A DNA stretch of 32,742 nucleotides from Planctomycetota bacterium (GCA_002683825.1 NYUD01000013.1:25408-58149), one strand, 5' to 3'; shown: positions 8,472-17,009, counted from the stretch's first letter. Translations and numbers: made by a program. The notes: generated by a model not told the origin, from the letters alone.

Positions 8472-9774
8472 CCAGCGCACCCGGTCGATGAGCGCATCGC
8501 TCTACGAACGGGCGCTCGAGATTCTCCCCGGCGGCGTGAGCCGAAACACGGTGTTGCGCAAGCCGCACCCGGTGTATGTCGATTCCGCTGCAGGCTGCCG
8601 GGTGACGGACGTCGAGGGTGTTGAGCGCATCGACTTTTCCAACAACATGGCGTCGCTGATCCACGGCCACGCCCATCCTGCGATCGTCGCCGCGGTGACG
8701 GAGCAGCTCGGCAAGGGCACGGCATTCGCGCTGGCCACCGAGGTGGAGGTTCGATACGCCGAATACCTCTGCAGCCGCAATGGCGCGTTCGAGAGACTGC
8801 GCTTCGTGAACTCCGGCACGGAAGCGACGATGGGCGTGCTCAAGGCTTCACGCGCCTTCACGGGCCGTCCCAAGATCGCCAAGGTCGAGGGCGCCTACCA
8901 CGGCCAGTACGACTACGCCGAGGTGAGCCAGACGGCGGGACCCGCGAGCTGGGGGAGCGCCGACCATCCCTCGAGTGTGCCGGTGGCGCACGGGACGCCC
9001 GCGTCGGCGCTGGCCGACGTCGTGATCATTCCGTTCAACGATCCCGAGCGTGCCGTGTCGATTCTCGACGAGCACAAGGGCGAGCTGGCGTGTGTGCTGC
9101 TCGACCTGATGCCGCATCGTGTCGGGTTGAAGCCCGCGGATGCGGAGTTCGTGTCGGCGCTGCGCCGGTGGACCCGCGAGGACGGCGCGTTGCTCGCCCT
9201 GGACGAGGTGATCACCTTCCGTTCGGAGTTCGGCGGCGCCCAGGCCTGGTACGACATCACGCCGGACCTGACCGCACTGGGCAAGCCCATCGGCGGAGGT
9301 TTTCCGGTCGGCGCGATCGCGGGCCGTGCCGAGGTGATGGACGTCATGAATCCCCTGGCGAAGAAGGTCCTGTTCCCGCACTCGGGGACGTTTTCGGCCA
9401 ACCCGATGACGCTGACTGCCGGTCTCGTCGCGATGGAGCTTTACGATGAGGCCGCCGTTGCCCGGTTGAACGCCCTGGCGAAGCGGGCGATGGACGGCAT
9501 CGAGGACGCCATTCGCTCCACGGGCGTCCGGGCCTGCGTGACGGGTGGAGGCTCGATGTTCCGCGTCCATTTCAAGGAACGCGCCCCGTTGAATTATCGC
9601 CAGGCCTACGCGACCCCGGAGGAGGCCCGTCAGCTGACGGTCCTGCTCGACCATCTCTTCGATGAGGGGTTCATGATGATCAACACCTGTTCGGCGGCCC
9701 TCTCGACGGCGATGGGCGAGCCGGAGATCGACGGACTCGTTGCGGCGATGAAGCGCGGTTTTGCAGGGATGTGA
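8464..9774 (+). CDS. Class III PLP aminotransferase, probably for beta-amino acids
   Basis: A 436-residue fold-type I aminotransferase of the glutamate-1-semialdehyde aminomutase-like group. Visible motifs: PGGVSRNT (22-29), HGHAHP, NSGTEA (116-121) for cofactor phosphate, AYHGQYD, DEVITFR with D247 contacting the PLP ring, and K274 in LGKPIGGGFPVGA as the Schiff-base lysine. Automated annotation would probably call it HemL. The GG-x-(S/T)-R pattern near residue 27, shared with beta-phenylalanine transaminase-type enzymes, and its place after an aminomutase and a 3-oxoacid CoA-transferase argue for a beta-amino acid transaminase that makes a 3-oxo acid. The GTG at 8464 was chosen because it overlaps subunit B and has AAGG-like bases upstream; ATG at 8488 is an alternative. 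It is the last gene of the operon. A decayed second copy lies at 12241-12341. Confidence 0.87.
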   Translation: MSDQRTRSMSASLYERALEILPGGVSRNTVLRKPHPVYVDSAAGCRVTDVEGVERIDFSNNMASLIHGHAHPAIVAAVTEQLGKGTAFALATEVEVRYAEYLCSRNGAFERLRFVNSGTEATMGVLKASRAFTGRPKIAKVEGAYHGQYDYAEVSQTAGPASWGSADHPSSVPVAHGTPASALADVVIIPFNDPERAVSILDEHKGELACVLLDLMPHRVGLKPADAEFVSALRRWTREDGALLALDEVITFRSEFGGAQAWYDITPDLTALGKPIGGGFPVGAIAGRAEVMDVMNPLAKKVLFPHSGTFSANPMTLTAGLVAMELYDEAAVARLNALAKRAMDGIEDAIRSTGVRACVTGGGSMFRVHFKERAPLNYRQAYATPEEARQLTVLLDHLFDEGFMMINTCSAALSTAMGEPEIDGLVAAMKRGFAGM

Positions 9775-9781
9775 AGCCCTC

Positions 9782-9806
9782 GGCGGTGTCGTCATGTCGG
9801 ACCGCC
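9782..9806. terminator. Weak inverted repeat between convergent genes
   Basis: GGCGGT at 9782-9787 can pair with ACCGCC at 9801-9806 across a 13-nt loop, in the 66-bp gap between the aminotransferase stop and the convergent metallopeptidase stop. The position suits a bidirectional terminator, but the stem is short and has no T-tract. Confidence 0.25.
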
Positions 9807-9840
9807 CCCGTACCCGCGCCGCACCCCCGCCCGCCCGGCG

Positions 9841-11994
9841 TTACATGTTCACCAGGTGTGCCCGAAAGTCGGCGTCCATCGCCTTGTAGTCGACGTCCTC
9901 GAAGGCCCGGTTGACGGCATCCTCGACGGCGGCGTCGGTCATGAGCAGGTCGATGAGCTTCTCGAAGCGATCCTTGTAGCGCCCGTGGTGGCGCAGGAAG
10001 TGGACCACGGCCCATGACTGGGCGTAGGAGAGGGCGATGTCTTTGAAGAAATCGGCATCCGAGATCTCCACGAACCGCTTCAGGGGGTAGGGGTTGCTCC
10101 TGGCCAAGACGGCCAGGTGATCGGACCGGGGTTGTCCCTGTTTCCAGCTTCCATCGACGAGCTTGATGTCCTCGTAATACTCCGCCAGGCCCTCGTTCAA
10201 CCAGCGGGGCGACTGACCGACGAGACGGTCGAAGTATTGATGGAAGCCTTCGTGGCGGATGACGTTGAACATCCGGCCGCGATCGGGCGCGTTCCAGATC
10301 AAGAGCTGCTTGGTGCGAAAGGAGTAGATTCCGGCCGAGAACTCGGGCTTGTACCCGGAGAAGTCCTCGCAAAAAGCGAGGTAGCCTTCCCGACCGGAGA
10401 ACAGGTAGGCCCGGTACCTGCGCCCCTGCGCACCGGAGACCCGTCGCAGGTCCCGGTTGAAGCGATTCAGCGACTTCTCCAGGTGGTTTGCGGCCTCGAA
10501 ACAGATCTTGCGGTCGATGTCGGAGACGACGCGATAGTGCTTCGAGACGCTTTCGAACTGGTTGGGCCAATCCGGACCGCGCTCGATCTTCGTCAGCACA
10601 CCGTCGACGTTCTCGAGTTGCCTGGGGTGAATGCCGTTCGCTACGGCCTCCTTGAGGATGTTGCGCGCGTCGGAGACCCTGGAAGCGGACAGCAGCGTCT
10701 CGGCCAGCCGTGAGGCGATGCGGCCGTCTTCGGGGAAGAGGCGCCAGAGGCTTTCAAGCTCCTGGATCGCCGTCTCGCGCGACCCGTTGAGTTCGTGCAG
10801 CTCGGCGAGCAAGAGCCGTGAGGCGACGTGCTCGGGATCGATGCGGCAGGCCCTTTCACAGAGCTTGAGCGCGCCCTTGTAGTTCTGGCCCCGCAGCATC
10901 AAGTACGCGCGAACGAAGCAACGAAACTCTTCGGTGGTCTCGCCCTGATCCGTATCGAGGAACCACTTGAGCGCGTCGTAGTTCGCGTCCTTGCTGCGCC
11001 GCATCACCTCCCCGAAGAGGTCGTCCTGTTCGGGCCGATGGGGGCCGGGATAGGGAGGCTGGTCGGTGGTGGAGGCTTCGGCGGCGATGCCCTTGCCGAG
11101 GAACCACTCCGGAAGCAGGTCTTTCGGCTCGTAGTCTTTCTCGAACAGCTCCCAGGCCGCCTGGAAGGCGGCGTCCCTCAATCCCTGCAACCAGGACCCC
11201 TGGGCTGTTCCCTGGATCTCGATCTCCTCGATATAAGTGAACCCGTTGAAGGCGATCTGTCCGAAGATGCCCTTCTTGCGTGAACCGCTGGCCAGCTTGC
11301 GACCGTTGCCGTAGACGGAGATCGACCCGGACTTGACGTTGATCTTGAGCGTCGCCGGCGCACCGCTTTCCAGGGTCGATTTCTTCTTCACGGTCTTCTG
11401 CACCGAGCCGTTTTCGTGGAAGGAAATCGCCGCATCGGCAAAATAGACGGTGTTTCCCCGCCCACCTCTTTTGAGGCCGAACGTGGCGGTCACGGGTGCG
11501 TTGGTGTTCCAGCCCACGTGGACGACGGGCAGGTACTTGTTGACGAGGTAGCGCTGGAGCTTGATGGTGGCCGAGTAGGAGCCTGCGAAGGTCAGCGGAT
11601 GGACCAGAGTCTCCTGCGCCCCTTTCTTTCTCGCGGGCTTGATGAAATCGCCCATCCGGCCCGGTCGGTAGCGGAGCTTGATCTTGCCTGACTTCTCATT
11701 CCAGGACAGGAGTTCGCCGTCGATGAGTTCGTCGGGCTCCGGCGCGTCGTAGGAAGCGCAAAAGGTGCATTTCTTCAGGTCGTCCAGGATCGCGCTTCGT
11801 TCTTGAAGCACGTAGGGCGCTCCCTGGTGCTCGGAGACGAGCCGGACGAGAGCATCCCGGGCCTGGTTCCACTTCTCCCGTCCCATCTGCCCGGCGATCC
11901 TGCCGCGCTCCTTCTCGAACCGAGCTTTGGCGCCGGCCTGTTGTGACGGCAGTCCCAGAAGAACGAACGAAACCAGTACCGCAAAGATCTCCAG
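9841..11994 (-). CDS. Exported DUF1570-like zinc metallopeptidase with TPR region
   Basis: About 717 residues if translation starts at CTG 11994. The C-terminal third has the gluzincin pattern HEGFH (about 581-585) followed by NEGLAEY (third ligand Glu about 601), as in DUF1570-type peptidases of Planctomycetota. The middle (about 365-470) resembles TPR repeats, and the N-terminal third is a beta-rich region resembling a lectin or LamG-like sandwich. The first in-frame ATG is at 11886, but the frame stays open 36 codons further and encodes a clear signal peptide (FAVLVSFVLLGLPSQQAGA). GAGGGGGG at 12003-12010 lies 8 nt before the CTG at 11994, so I favour that start. The ATC at 11988 cannot be excluded. 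It is transcribed alone and converges on the aminotransferase operon. Its substrate is unknown. Confidence 0.75.
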   Translation of the reverse strand: MEIFAVLVSFVLLGLPSQQAGAKARFEKERGRIAGQMGREKWNQARDALVRLVSEHQGAPYVLQERSAILDDLKKCTFCASYDAPEPDELIDGELLSWNEKSGKIKLRYRPGRMGDFIKPARKKGAQETLVHPLTFAGSYSATIKLQRYLVNKYLPVVHVGWNTNAPVTATFGLKRGGRGNTVYFADAAISFHENGSVQKTVKKKSTLESGAPATLKINVKSGSISVYGNGRKLASGSRKKGIFGQIAFNGFTYIEEIEIQGTAQGSWLQGLRDAAFQAAWELFEKDYEPKDLLPEWFLGKGIAAEASTTDQPPYPGPHRPEQDDLFGEVMRRSKDANYDALKWFLDTDQGETTEEFRCFVRAYLMLRGQNYKGALKLCERACRIDPEHVASRLLLAELHELNGSRETAIQELESLWRLFPEDGRIASRLAETLLSASRVSDARNILKEAVANGIHPRQLENVDGVLTKIERGPDWPNQFESVSKHYRVVSDIDRKICFEAANHLEKSLNRFNRDLRRVSGAQGRRYRAYLFSGREGYLAFCEDFSGYKPEFSAGIYSFRTKQLLIWNAPDRGRMFNVIRHEGFHQYFDRLVGQSPRWLNEGLAEYYEDIKLVDGSWKQGQPRSDHLAVLARSNPYPLKRFVEISDADFFKDIALSYAQSWAVVHFLRHHGRYKDRFEKLIDLLMTDAAVEDAVNRAFEDVDYKAMDADFRAHLVNM

Positions 11995-12002
11995 AGCAGG
12001 TT

Positions 12003-12010
12003 CCCCCCTC
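12003..12010 (-). promoter_or_regulatory. Shine-Dalgarno supporting a CTG start
   Basis: GAGGGGGG on the minus strand ends 8 nt before the CTG at 11994. It is one of the stronger Shine-Dalgarno-like sequences in this window and has no ATG, GTG or TTG at suitable spacing, which supports initiation at the CTG. Confidence 0.45.
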
Positions 12011-12030
12011 AGCGATGGACGCCCGGATCA

Positions 12031-12581
12031 TAGCACGTGGAGGCGAAGAAACCGGGTACACTCACTCTCCCCCAGCTGACTCGATCCGCCGAACACTTCG
12101 CTCCTCGCTTTCGGCGATCGTCTCGCGTCGTTTGGTACGGCAAGTGATTTTTGGTCCTCTTCATCGCCGCCTCGGATCGCCTGCGATCAGAAACGCACGC
12201 GGCCAGCAGCCCTCGGCCCCCTCCCGACCCGGGAGTCGACGGAGCTGTTTGAGATGGGGCCGGTGTCGTCCGAGTGAATGCCCTGGCGAAGTGGGCAATG
12301 GACGGACTCAAAGATGCCCTCCACCCACGGGTGTCCGAGCCAGGCGAGACGATCACGGTCTCTGACACTTCCACTCGCGCCAGGGGTCGCCGGTCATCCG
12401 TTGCGAAGGCGCCTCAGTCCCAATAACGTTTAGAGTCACCCCCACCAACTCCGGCACCGCCTCAACCGCCCAGGACGGCACCTTCTGCTTCCCATCAGAG
12501 GGCCCCTAGATCCACTTCAACCAGGTCTCCCTGAAGCCCCTGCCTCGATGCACGAGAAGCCTCACCGAGAACAAGACAAAA
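12031..12581. other. Gene-free stretch with decayed coding sequence
   Basis: About 550 bp between the metallopeptidase and gmd with no intact gene. It contains the aminotransferase relic at 12241-12341. Further right, a frame around 12430-12500 reads like exported-protein sequence (PTNSGTASTAQDGTFCF) before a stop, which may be another broken fragment. The promoter for gmd should lie at its right end, but I cannot identify boxes. Confidence 0.45.
12241..12341 (+). pseudogene. Frameshifted relic of the class III aminotransferase gene
   Basis: This 101-bp segment matches 9435-9534 inside the intact aminotransferase gene. The best block, GCCCTGGCGAAG and the following 27 bp, is identical at 32 of 39 positions and reads NALAKWAMDGLKDA against NALAKRAMDGIEDA in the intact protein. 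Upstream (GGAGCT block) the relic is 2 nt longer, and downstream (CCACGGG block) it is 1 nt shorter, so at least two frameshifts and an in-frame stop separate the matching parts. Flanking sequence shows little further similarity. It is a remnant of a duplicated or independently acquired related gene. Confidence 0.75.
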
Positions 12582-13673
12582 ATGACAAACAAGAAGAAGG
12601 TTGCCCTGATCACCGGGATCACCGGGCAAGACGGTGCATACCTCGCCGAGTCGCTATTGGGAAAGGGCTACATCGTCCATGGGGTGAAACGCCGAGCGTC
12701 ATCCTTCAACACGAAGCGCATTGACCACCTATATCAGGACCCCCACGTCACCGACCGCACCCTGTTCCTGCACTATGGTGACATGACGGACTCAGCGAAC
12801 CTCATCAGTCTCGTGCAGAAGGTCCAGCCGGACGAGATCTACAACCTCGCAGCCCAAAGCCACGTGGCCGTCTCGTTCGAATCGCCCGAGTACACGGCGA
12901 ATGTCGATGGACTCGGAGCCCTGCGTATTCTCGAGGCCATCCGAATGCTCGGCCTGAAAGAGAAGACCCGCTTCTATCAGGCCTCCACATCGGAACTCTT
13001 TGGAAAGGTCCAGGAATCACCCCAATCAGAAACCACGCCCTTCTACCCGCGCTCCCCATACGCTGTCGCCAAGTTGTACGCGTATTGGATCACGGTGAAC
13101 TACCGGGAGGCATACGGGATCTATGCGTGCAACGGCATCCTCTTCAATCACGAATCGCCCATACGCGGTGAGACCTTCGTCACCCGAAAGATCACCCGGG
13201 CCCTGGCGCGGATCAAGCTAGGCCTGCAAGACCACGTCTACCTCGGGAACCTGGATGCGAAGAGGGACTGGGGGCATGCGCGGGATTCTGTGGAGATGCA
13301 GTGGCTCATGCTCCAACAGGATCAACCCAAGGACTACGTCATAGCCACCGGCCAACAATACTCGGTGCGGGAATTCGTTGAGATCGCCGCATCCTACATC
13401 GGCATGGAGATCATCTGGCGCGGTCAGGGCCTGGAGGAAGAAGGCTACGACCGACAGTCCGGAAGCAGCGTGGTGAAGATCGACCCGCATTACTTCCGGC
13501 CCACCGAGGTGGAGGACCTGCTCGGAGATCCGTCAGCAGCCAAGACCGATCTGGGATGGGAACCCAAGATCACCTTCGCTGAGATGGTGCAGGAGATGAT
13601 GAAACACGACCTTGACTCGGCGGAACGAGATGCGCTCGTTGAGAGCAAGGGCTATCAGAGCGTCACCTCTTAG
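12582..13673 (+). CDS. gmd: GDP-mannose 4,6-dehydratase
   Basis: A 363-residue extended short-chain dehydrogenase that converts GDP-mannose to GDP-4-dehydro-6-deoxymannose, the first step to GDP-L-fucose. The NADP-binding loop GITGQDG is at 12-18, followed by [17 protein letters not shown], which is diagnostic of Gmd. The catalytic triad is Thr136 or Ser135 in ASTSE with Y160 and K164 in YAVAK, and [16 protein letters not shown] is the conserved substrate block. Its length is normal for the family. The next gene, fcl, starts 16 bp downstream, so the two form an operon. Base composition looks lower in GC than the flanking kinase and CoA-transferase genes, consistent with acquisition as part of a sugar cassette. 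Confidence 0.96.
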   Translation: MTNKKKVALITGITGQDGAYLAESLLGKGYIVHGVKRRASSFNTKRIDHLYQDPHVTDRTLFLHYGDMTDSANLISLVQKVQPDEIYNLAAQSHVAVSFESPEYTANVDGLGALRILEAIRMLGLKEKTRFYQASTSELFGKVQESPQSETTPFYPRSPYAVAKLYAYWITVNYREAYGIYACNGILFNHESPIRGETFVTRKITRALARIKLGLQDHVYLGNLDAKRDWGHARDSVEMQWLMLQQDQPKDYVIATGQQYSVREFVEIAASYIGMEIIWRGQGLEEEGYDRQSGSSVVKIDPHYFRPTEVEDLLGDPSAAKTDLGWEPKITFAEMVQEMMKHDLDSAERDALVESKGYQSVTS

Positions 13674-13689
13674 GAATGGCGCGAGCACA

Positions 13690-14652
13690 ATGAGCACTTT
13701 TTCTGCCGCAAGAGATGCAAAGGTTTTTGTCGCTGGACACCGTGGCATGGTGGGTAGTGCGATTGTCCGTACTCTGGAGAAACGTGGTTACAGCAACCTG
13801 CTACTCCGCACTAGGGACGAGCTGGACCTGAGTAACCAGGCTTCGGTGCAAGCCTTTTTCGAGACAGAGAAGCCGGACTACGTATTCCTGGCGGCGGCGA
13901 AGGTTGGGGGCATCCTGGCCAATGACACGTACCCCGCAGAGTTCATCTACGAGAACCTCGGGATCCAAACAAACGTGATCCACTCTGCACACCTGGCAGG
14001 GGTGCAGAAGCTTCTGTTTCTGGGCAGCACATGCATCTACCCCAAGATGGCGCCCCAGCCATTGAAGGAAGAATATCTGCTGACTGGCCCCCTGGAGCCA
14101 ACCAACGAGTGGTACGCCGTGGCAAAGATCGCCGGCATCAAGCTATGCCAAGCCTACAGGCGCCAGTACGGATGCGACTTCATCTCTGCGATGCCTACCA
14201 ACCTCTATGGGCCTGGAGACGACTTTGATCCAGAGACCTCGCATGTAGCCCCCGGAATCATGCGCAAGATGCACACGGCCACGATTGAAGGGAAGACCGA
14301 AGTAGAGCTCTGGGGGACCGGACGCCCCAGGCGAGAGTTTCTACATGTGGACGACCTCGCCGAGGCTTGCTGCTTCTTGATGGACAACTACTCAGCGGAA
14401 TCGCCCATCAATGTCGGCACGGGCAAGGACCTGAGCATTCGAGAGCTGGCAGAAACGCTACAGGAAATCACGGAATTCTCAGGAGATCTCGCTTTCGACG
14501 AGACCATGCCCGATGGAACTCCGAGGAAACTCGTAGATACTACAAGGATCAACCAGCTCGGCTGGAAGGCACGTATCCCCCTGCGTGAAGGGCTAGAGCA
14601 AACATACCGTTGGTATGTAGAAAGGTGCACGAACGCCGTGTCAGCCAAGTAA
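13690..14652 (+). CDS. fcl: GDP-L-fucose synthase
   Basis: A 320-residue NADPH-dependent epimerase-reductase that converts GDP-4-dehydro-6-deoxymannose to GDP-L-fucose. The cofactor loop is GHRGMVGSA (16-24). The active site is S113 in GSTCIYP with Y142 and K146 in [26 protein letters not shown] and [13 protein letters not shown] are family blocks. The frame is open further upstream, but the ATG at 13690 gives the usual length and follows the gmd stop by 16 bp. Gmd plus Fcl are sufficient to make GDP-fucose from GDP-mannose. The gene is also known as wcaG. Confidence 0.95.
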   Translation: MSTFSAARDAKVFVAGHRGMVGSAIVRTLEKRGYSNLLLRTRDELDLSNQASVQAFFETEKPDYVFLAAAKVGGILANDTYPAEFIYENLGIQTNVIHSAHLAGVQKLLFLGSTCIYPKMAPQPLKEEYLLTGPLEPTNEWYAVAKIAGIKLCQAYRRQYGCDFISAMPTNLYGPGDDFDPETSHVAPGIMRKMHTATIEGKTEVELWGTGRPRREFLHVDDLAEACCFLMDNYSAESPINVGTGKDLSIRELAETLQEITEFSGDLAFDETMPDGTPRKLVDTTRINQLGWKARIPLREGLEQTYRWYVERCTNAVSAK

Positions 14653-14842
14653 TCTCGCCTGGCTCACCCCGAATCAATTCATCCCCCCAGTACTCCTTAC
14701 TCCTTGTCCCGAGCGAACGGCAGCTCTACGAGGTGCGCACTCGGACCAGATTCCTGTGGTGGCTTGTACTGTGCTCCATACTTGTGCTTTGCTCCATGCT
14801 GGTTGATGAACCAGAGGCTTCCCGATGTAGAGCGCATCTTTC
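14653..14842. other. Intergenic gap with imperfect 18-bp tandem repeat
   Basis: This 190-bp gap between fcl and the glycosyltransferase carries two adjacent 18-bp units at 14764-14781 and 14782-14799 (TTGTxCTxTGCTCCATxC) identical at 15 of 18 positions. The open frame through it has no family features and I do not call it a gene. Confidence 0.4.
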
Positions 14843-15619
14843 ATGAAAATCTCGATCATCACTGCCGTCTACAAACGCGAAGCCACCATCGGACAGGCGA
14901 TTGAGAGCGTGGCGCGTCAGACCTACGCCGACGTCGAGCACTGGATCATTGATGGCGCTTCGACGGATGGCACGATGGAGGTGGTCCGTCGTCACCAGAA
15001 CGACGGGATGCGTATCCTGAGCGAGCCGGACAAGGGGATCTATGACGCCCTGAACAAGGGTATTCAGCGGGCAACCGGCGACGTCATCGGCGTCGTGCAC
15101 TCCGATGATTTTCTGGCCCATAACGAAGTCCTGGCGAAGGTCGCTGCAGCGTTCGCTGATCCGACCATTGACGCCGTCTATGGCGACCTCGATTACATTG
15201 CCTCAAGCGATATAACCCGTGTGGTACGACATTGGCGATCAGGCGATTACGACCCGCGCAAACTTGCCCGTGGCTGGATGCCGCCACACCCCACGCTGTT
15301 CTTGCGCAGGCGTGTTTTTGATCGTTTTGGCCTCTACGACACGAGCTATGGCATCGCTGCCGACTACGACGCGATCCTGCGCTACTTCGGCAGGGGTCGG
15401 GTCAAGCCTGCCTATCTGCCAGAAGTACTGGTCAAGATGCGTGTCGGCGGTGAAAGTAACCGCTCTCTCAGGAAGATCATCCTGAAGACTCGCGAAGATT
15501 ACAGAGCGCTTCGATCGAACAATATCGGCGGCCTCGGCGCGCTGATAGTCAAGAACCTTTCCAAGCTCTCCCAATTTGTGCTGAAGGCTACACCGAGCAT
15601 GAAGAACTCCGCTTTCTAG
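14843..15619 (+). CDS. Family 2 glycosyltransferase
   Basis: A 258-residue GT-A fold glycosyltransferase. It begins with the family 2 signature MKISIITAVYKRE, then IESVARQTYADVEHWIIDGASTDGT for nucleotide binding, SEPDKGIYDALNKGI, and the metal-binding DxD-type segment VVHSDDF near residue 90. MPPHPTLFLRRRVFDRFG and YGIAADYDAILRY form the acceptor side. It resembles WcaA/WcaE-type enzymes that add sugars to lipid-linked intermediates at the inner face of the membrane. It follows gmd and fcl, so a fucosyl- or other hexosyltransferase role in the same polysaccharide is plausible, but the donor cannot be read from sequence. Confidence 0.9.
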   Translation: MKISIITAVYKREATIGQAIESVARQTYADVEHWIIDGASTDGTMEVVRRHQNDGMRILSEPDKGIYDALNKGIQRATGDVIGVVHSDDFLAHNEVLAKVAAAFADPTIDAVYGDLDYIASSDITRVVRHWRSGDYDPRKLARGWMPPHPTLFLRRRVFDRFGLYDTSYGIAADYDAILRYFGRGRVKPAYLPEVLVKMRVGGESNRSLRKIILKTREDYRALRSNNIGGLGALIVKNLSKLSQFVLKATPSMKNSAF

Positions 15620-16079
15620 CGATGCGCTCACCGCTCCGACTTTCCTCAACGACTTCGCCGGCCCCGTCGATGACGCAGAAGTGGCTCTTCGCCACGTCGT
15701 GAGTCCTTTCCCTGCATTGATCGCCGCCGACCGCCACGCGCCAGGCTGGCACCTTGGTGAAAGCTCGAACGACGAGGTCGCCTGAGCGGACGCGTCGGGC
15801 AAGCCCTACGCATCCCTCAGCAGGTCCGACTCCGGACTACTGACGCTCCTTCGAGTTCTTCCTCGACTTCGAGAACCTCGAAACACCTCGGCGTGAGGGA
15901 GCCTCTCCCGCCAGGGACCGCCCGGCCTCCAAACTGTTTCTACCCACGGGTTTTCTTGGCATCATCCCCTCGTTCCTCGCGTATTTTGGGGTTCCGCGAT
16001 GCCGCACAACGAACAATCATCGTCGTCATCGTGTCCGATCGGAGATCAACCCCAGAAGACAAGACCGGGGTGAGACGGG
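15620..16079. other. Gene-free stretch, possibly decayed coding sequence
   Basis: These 460 bp between the glycosyltransferase and the sulfotransferase contain no intact gene. On the plus strand, a frame from about 15620 to 15780 reads like protein (TFLNDFAGPVDDAEVAL, then HAPGWHLGESSNDEVA) and then stops, which suggests a truncated or degraded gene that I cannot identify. The plus-strand open frame at the right end looks random. Confidence 0.4.
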
Positions 16080-17009
16080 ATGTCGAGACTCCCTCGATTT
16101 ATCAAGAGCCTGCAAGCATCTGGCCGCTTTCCGAACACGGACAACCTCCCCTGGTCAGCCATCGCTGGAAGCCCGATCCCGCGATCGCTCATCGCTCGAC
16201 TGGCCGACAACCCTGAGAAGCGAAGACATATCTTCTCTATCAACCCTGGACGGGCCGGCTCAGGCTTCCTGTCTGAACTTCTCGCCACCGATAAGAAAGT
16301 GCAGTCGTACCACGAGCCGCGCCCGCGGATGACTGGATCCTGGATGGTCCGCGCCCTCGTCGATCCCGAAGGATCCAGGGAGGAGCGAAGGGTGAAGGTG
16401 TCAGGGATCAATTTCCTCGCAGCGATGCGACCTGCGCGGCGGATCTATGCCGAGACGTCCCACATGTTCTGCAAGTCGTTCCACGACGTCGTGCTTGGCG
16501 CGTACTCCGATGTGGACGTCATCATCCTCAGACGAGATATCGCCGAGACACTGAAAAGCTTCCTTGACCTCGGGTTCTTCGGCCCCGGAGAAGTCACATG
16601 GCCCATGTGGATGCACCGACCTGAAGAGCACGGAAGCTTCCTGAGGATCCCCCCCGACTTTGTCGCAAGGAACGCGACCGAGCAGGCTATCCTCTACCTG
16701 CTGGACATCGAGAAACGCGCGCAGACCCTGCCATCCCGGTACCCCGAGGTACGCTTCCACGCATATCGGCTGGAGGAAATAGCCCGCCCCGAGGGTGCTC
16801 GACATCTCTTCGCATCACTCGGCCTGGAATGGGCCGAAGCGAGTGAGGCGGCGACACGGCGTCTCGTGAACCGACGCTCCGAGCGGAAGACGGGTCGCGT
16901 GGCAGTCGGGCTGGATGAGTGCAATGTTCTGATCTCCGATTTCGAAACACGGTTCGCCGCGTTGGGCGGCGAAATTCCAGACCTATCTCTCTGCCGATCA
17001 CTGCGATGA
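16080..17009 (+). CDS. Sulfotransferase-like protein
   Basis: A 309-residue protein with the two nucleotide-binding signatures of PAPS-dependent sulfotransferases. One is a 5'-phosphosulfate loop, FSINPGRAGSGFLSELL, near residue 51. The other is a 3'-phosphate block, VDVIILRRDIAETLKSFLDLG, near residue 145, with HEPRPR between them. It probably moves a sulfuryl group from PAPS to a sugar in the polymer made by this locus. The ATG at 16080 follows a G-rich stretch. Its stop overlaps the flippase start as ATGA, tying it to polysaccharide export. No PAPS-synthesis genes are visible in the window. A nucleotide-binding glycan-modifying enzyme of a different kind cannot be fully excluded. Confidence 0.75.
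   Translation: MSRLPRFIKSLQASGRFPNTDNLPWSAIAGSPIPRSLIARLADNPEKRRHIFSINPGRAGSGFLSELLATDKKVQSYHEPRPRMTGSWMVRALVDPEGSREERRVKVSGINFLAAMRPARRIYAETSHMFCKSFHDVVLGAYSDVDVIILRRDIAETLKSFLDLGFFGPGEVTWPMWMHRPEEHGSFLRIPPDFVARNATEQAILYLLDIEKRAQTLPSRYPEVRFHAYRLEEIARPEGARHLFASLGLEWAEASEAATRRLVNRRSERKTGRVAVGLDECNVLISDFETRFAALGGEIPDLSLCRSLR

Noticed and set aside
12009..12374. Minus-strand small open frame over the aminotransferase relic
   Set aside because: It is antisense to the relic and has no protein-like features.
14610..14846. Small 78-codon gene between fcl and the glycosyltransferase
   Set aside because: It overlaps the end of fcl, reads through an 18-bp tandem repeat and has no family feature or ribosome site.
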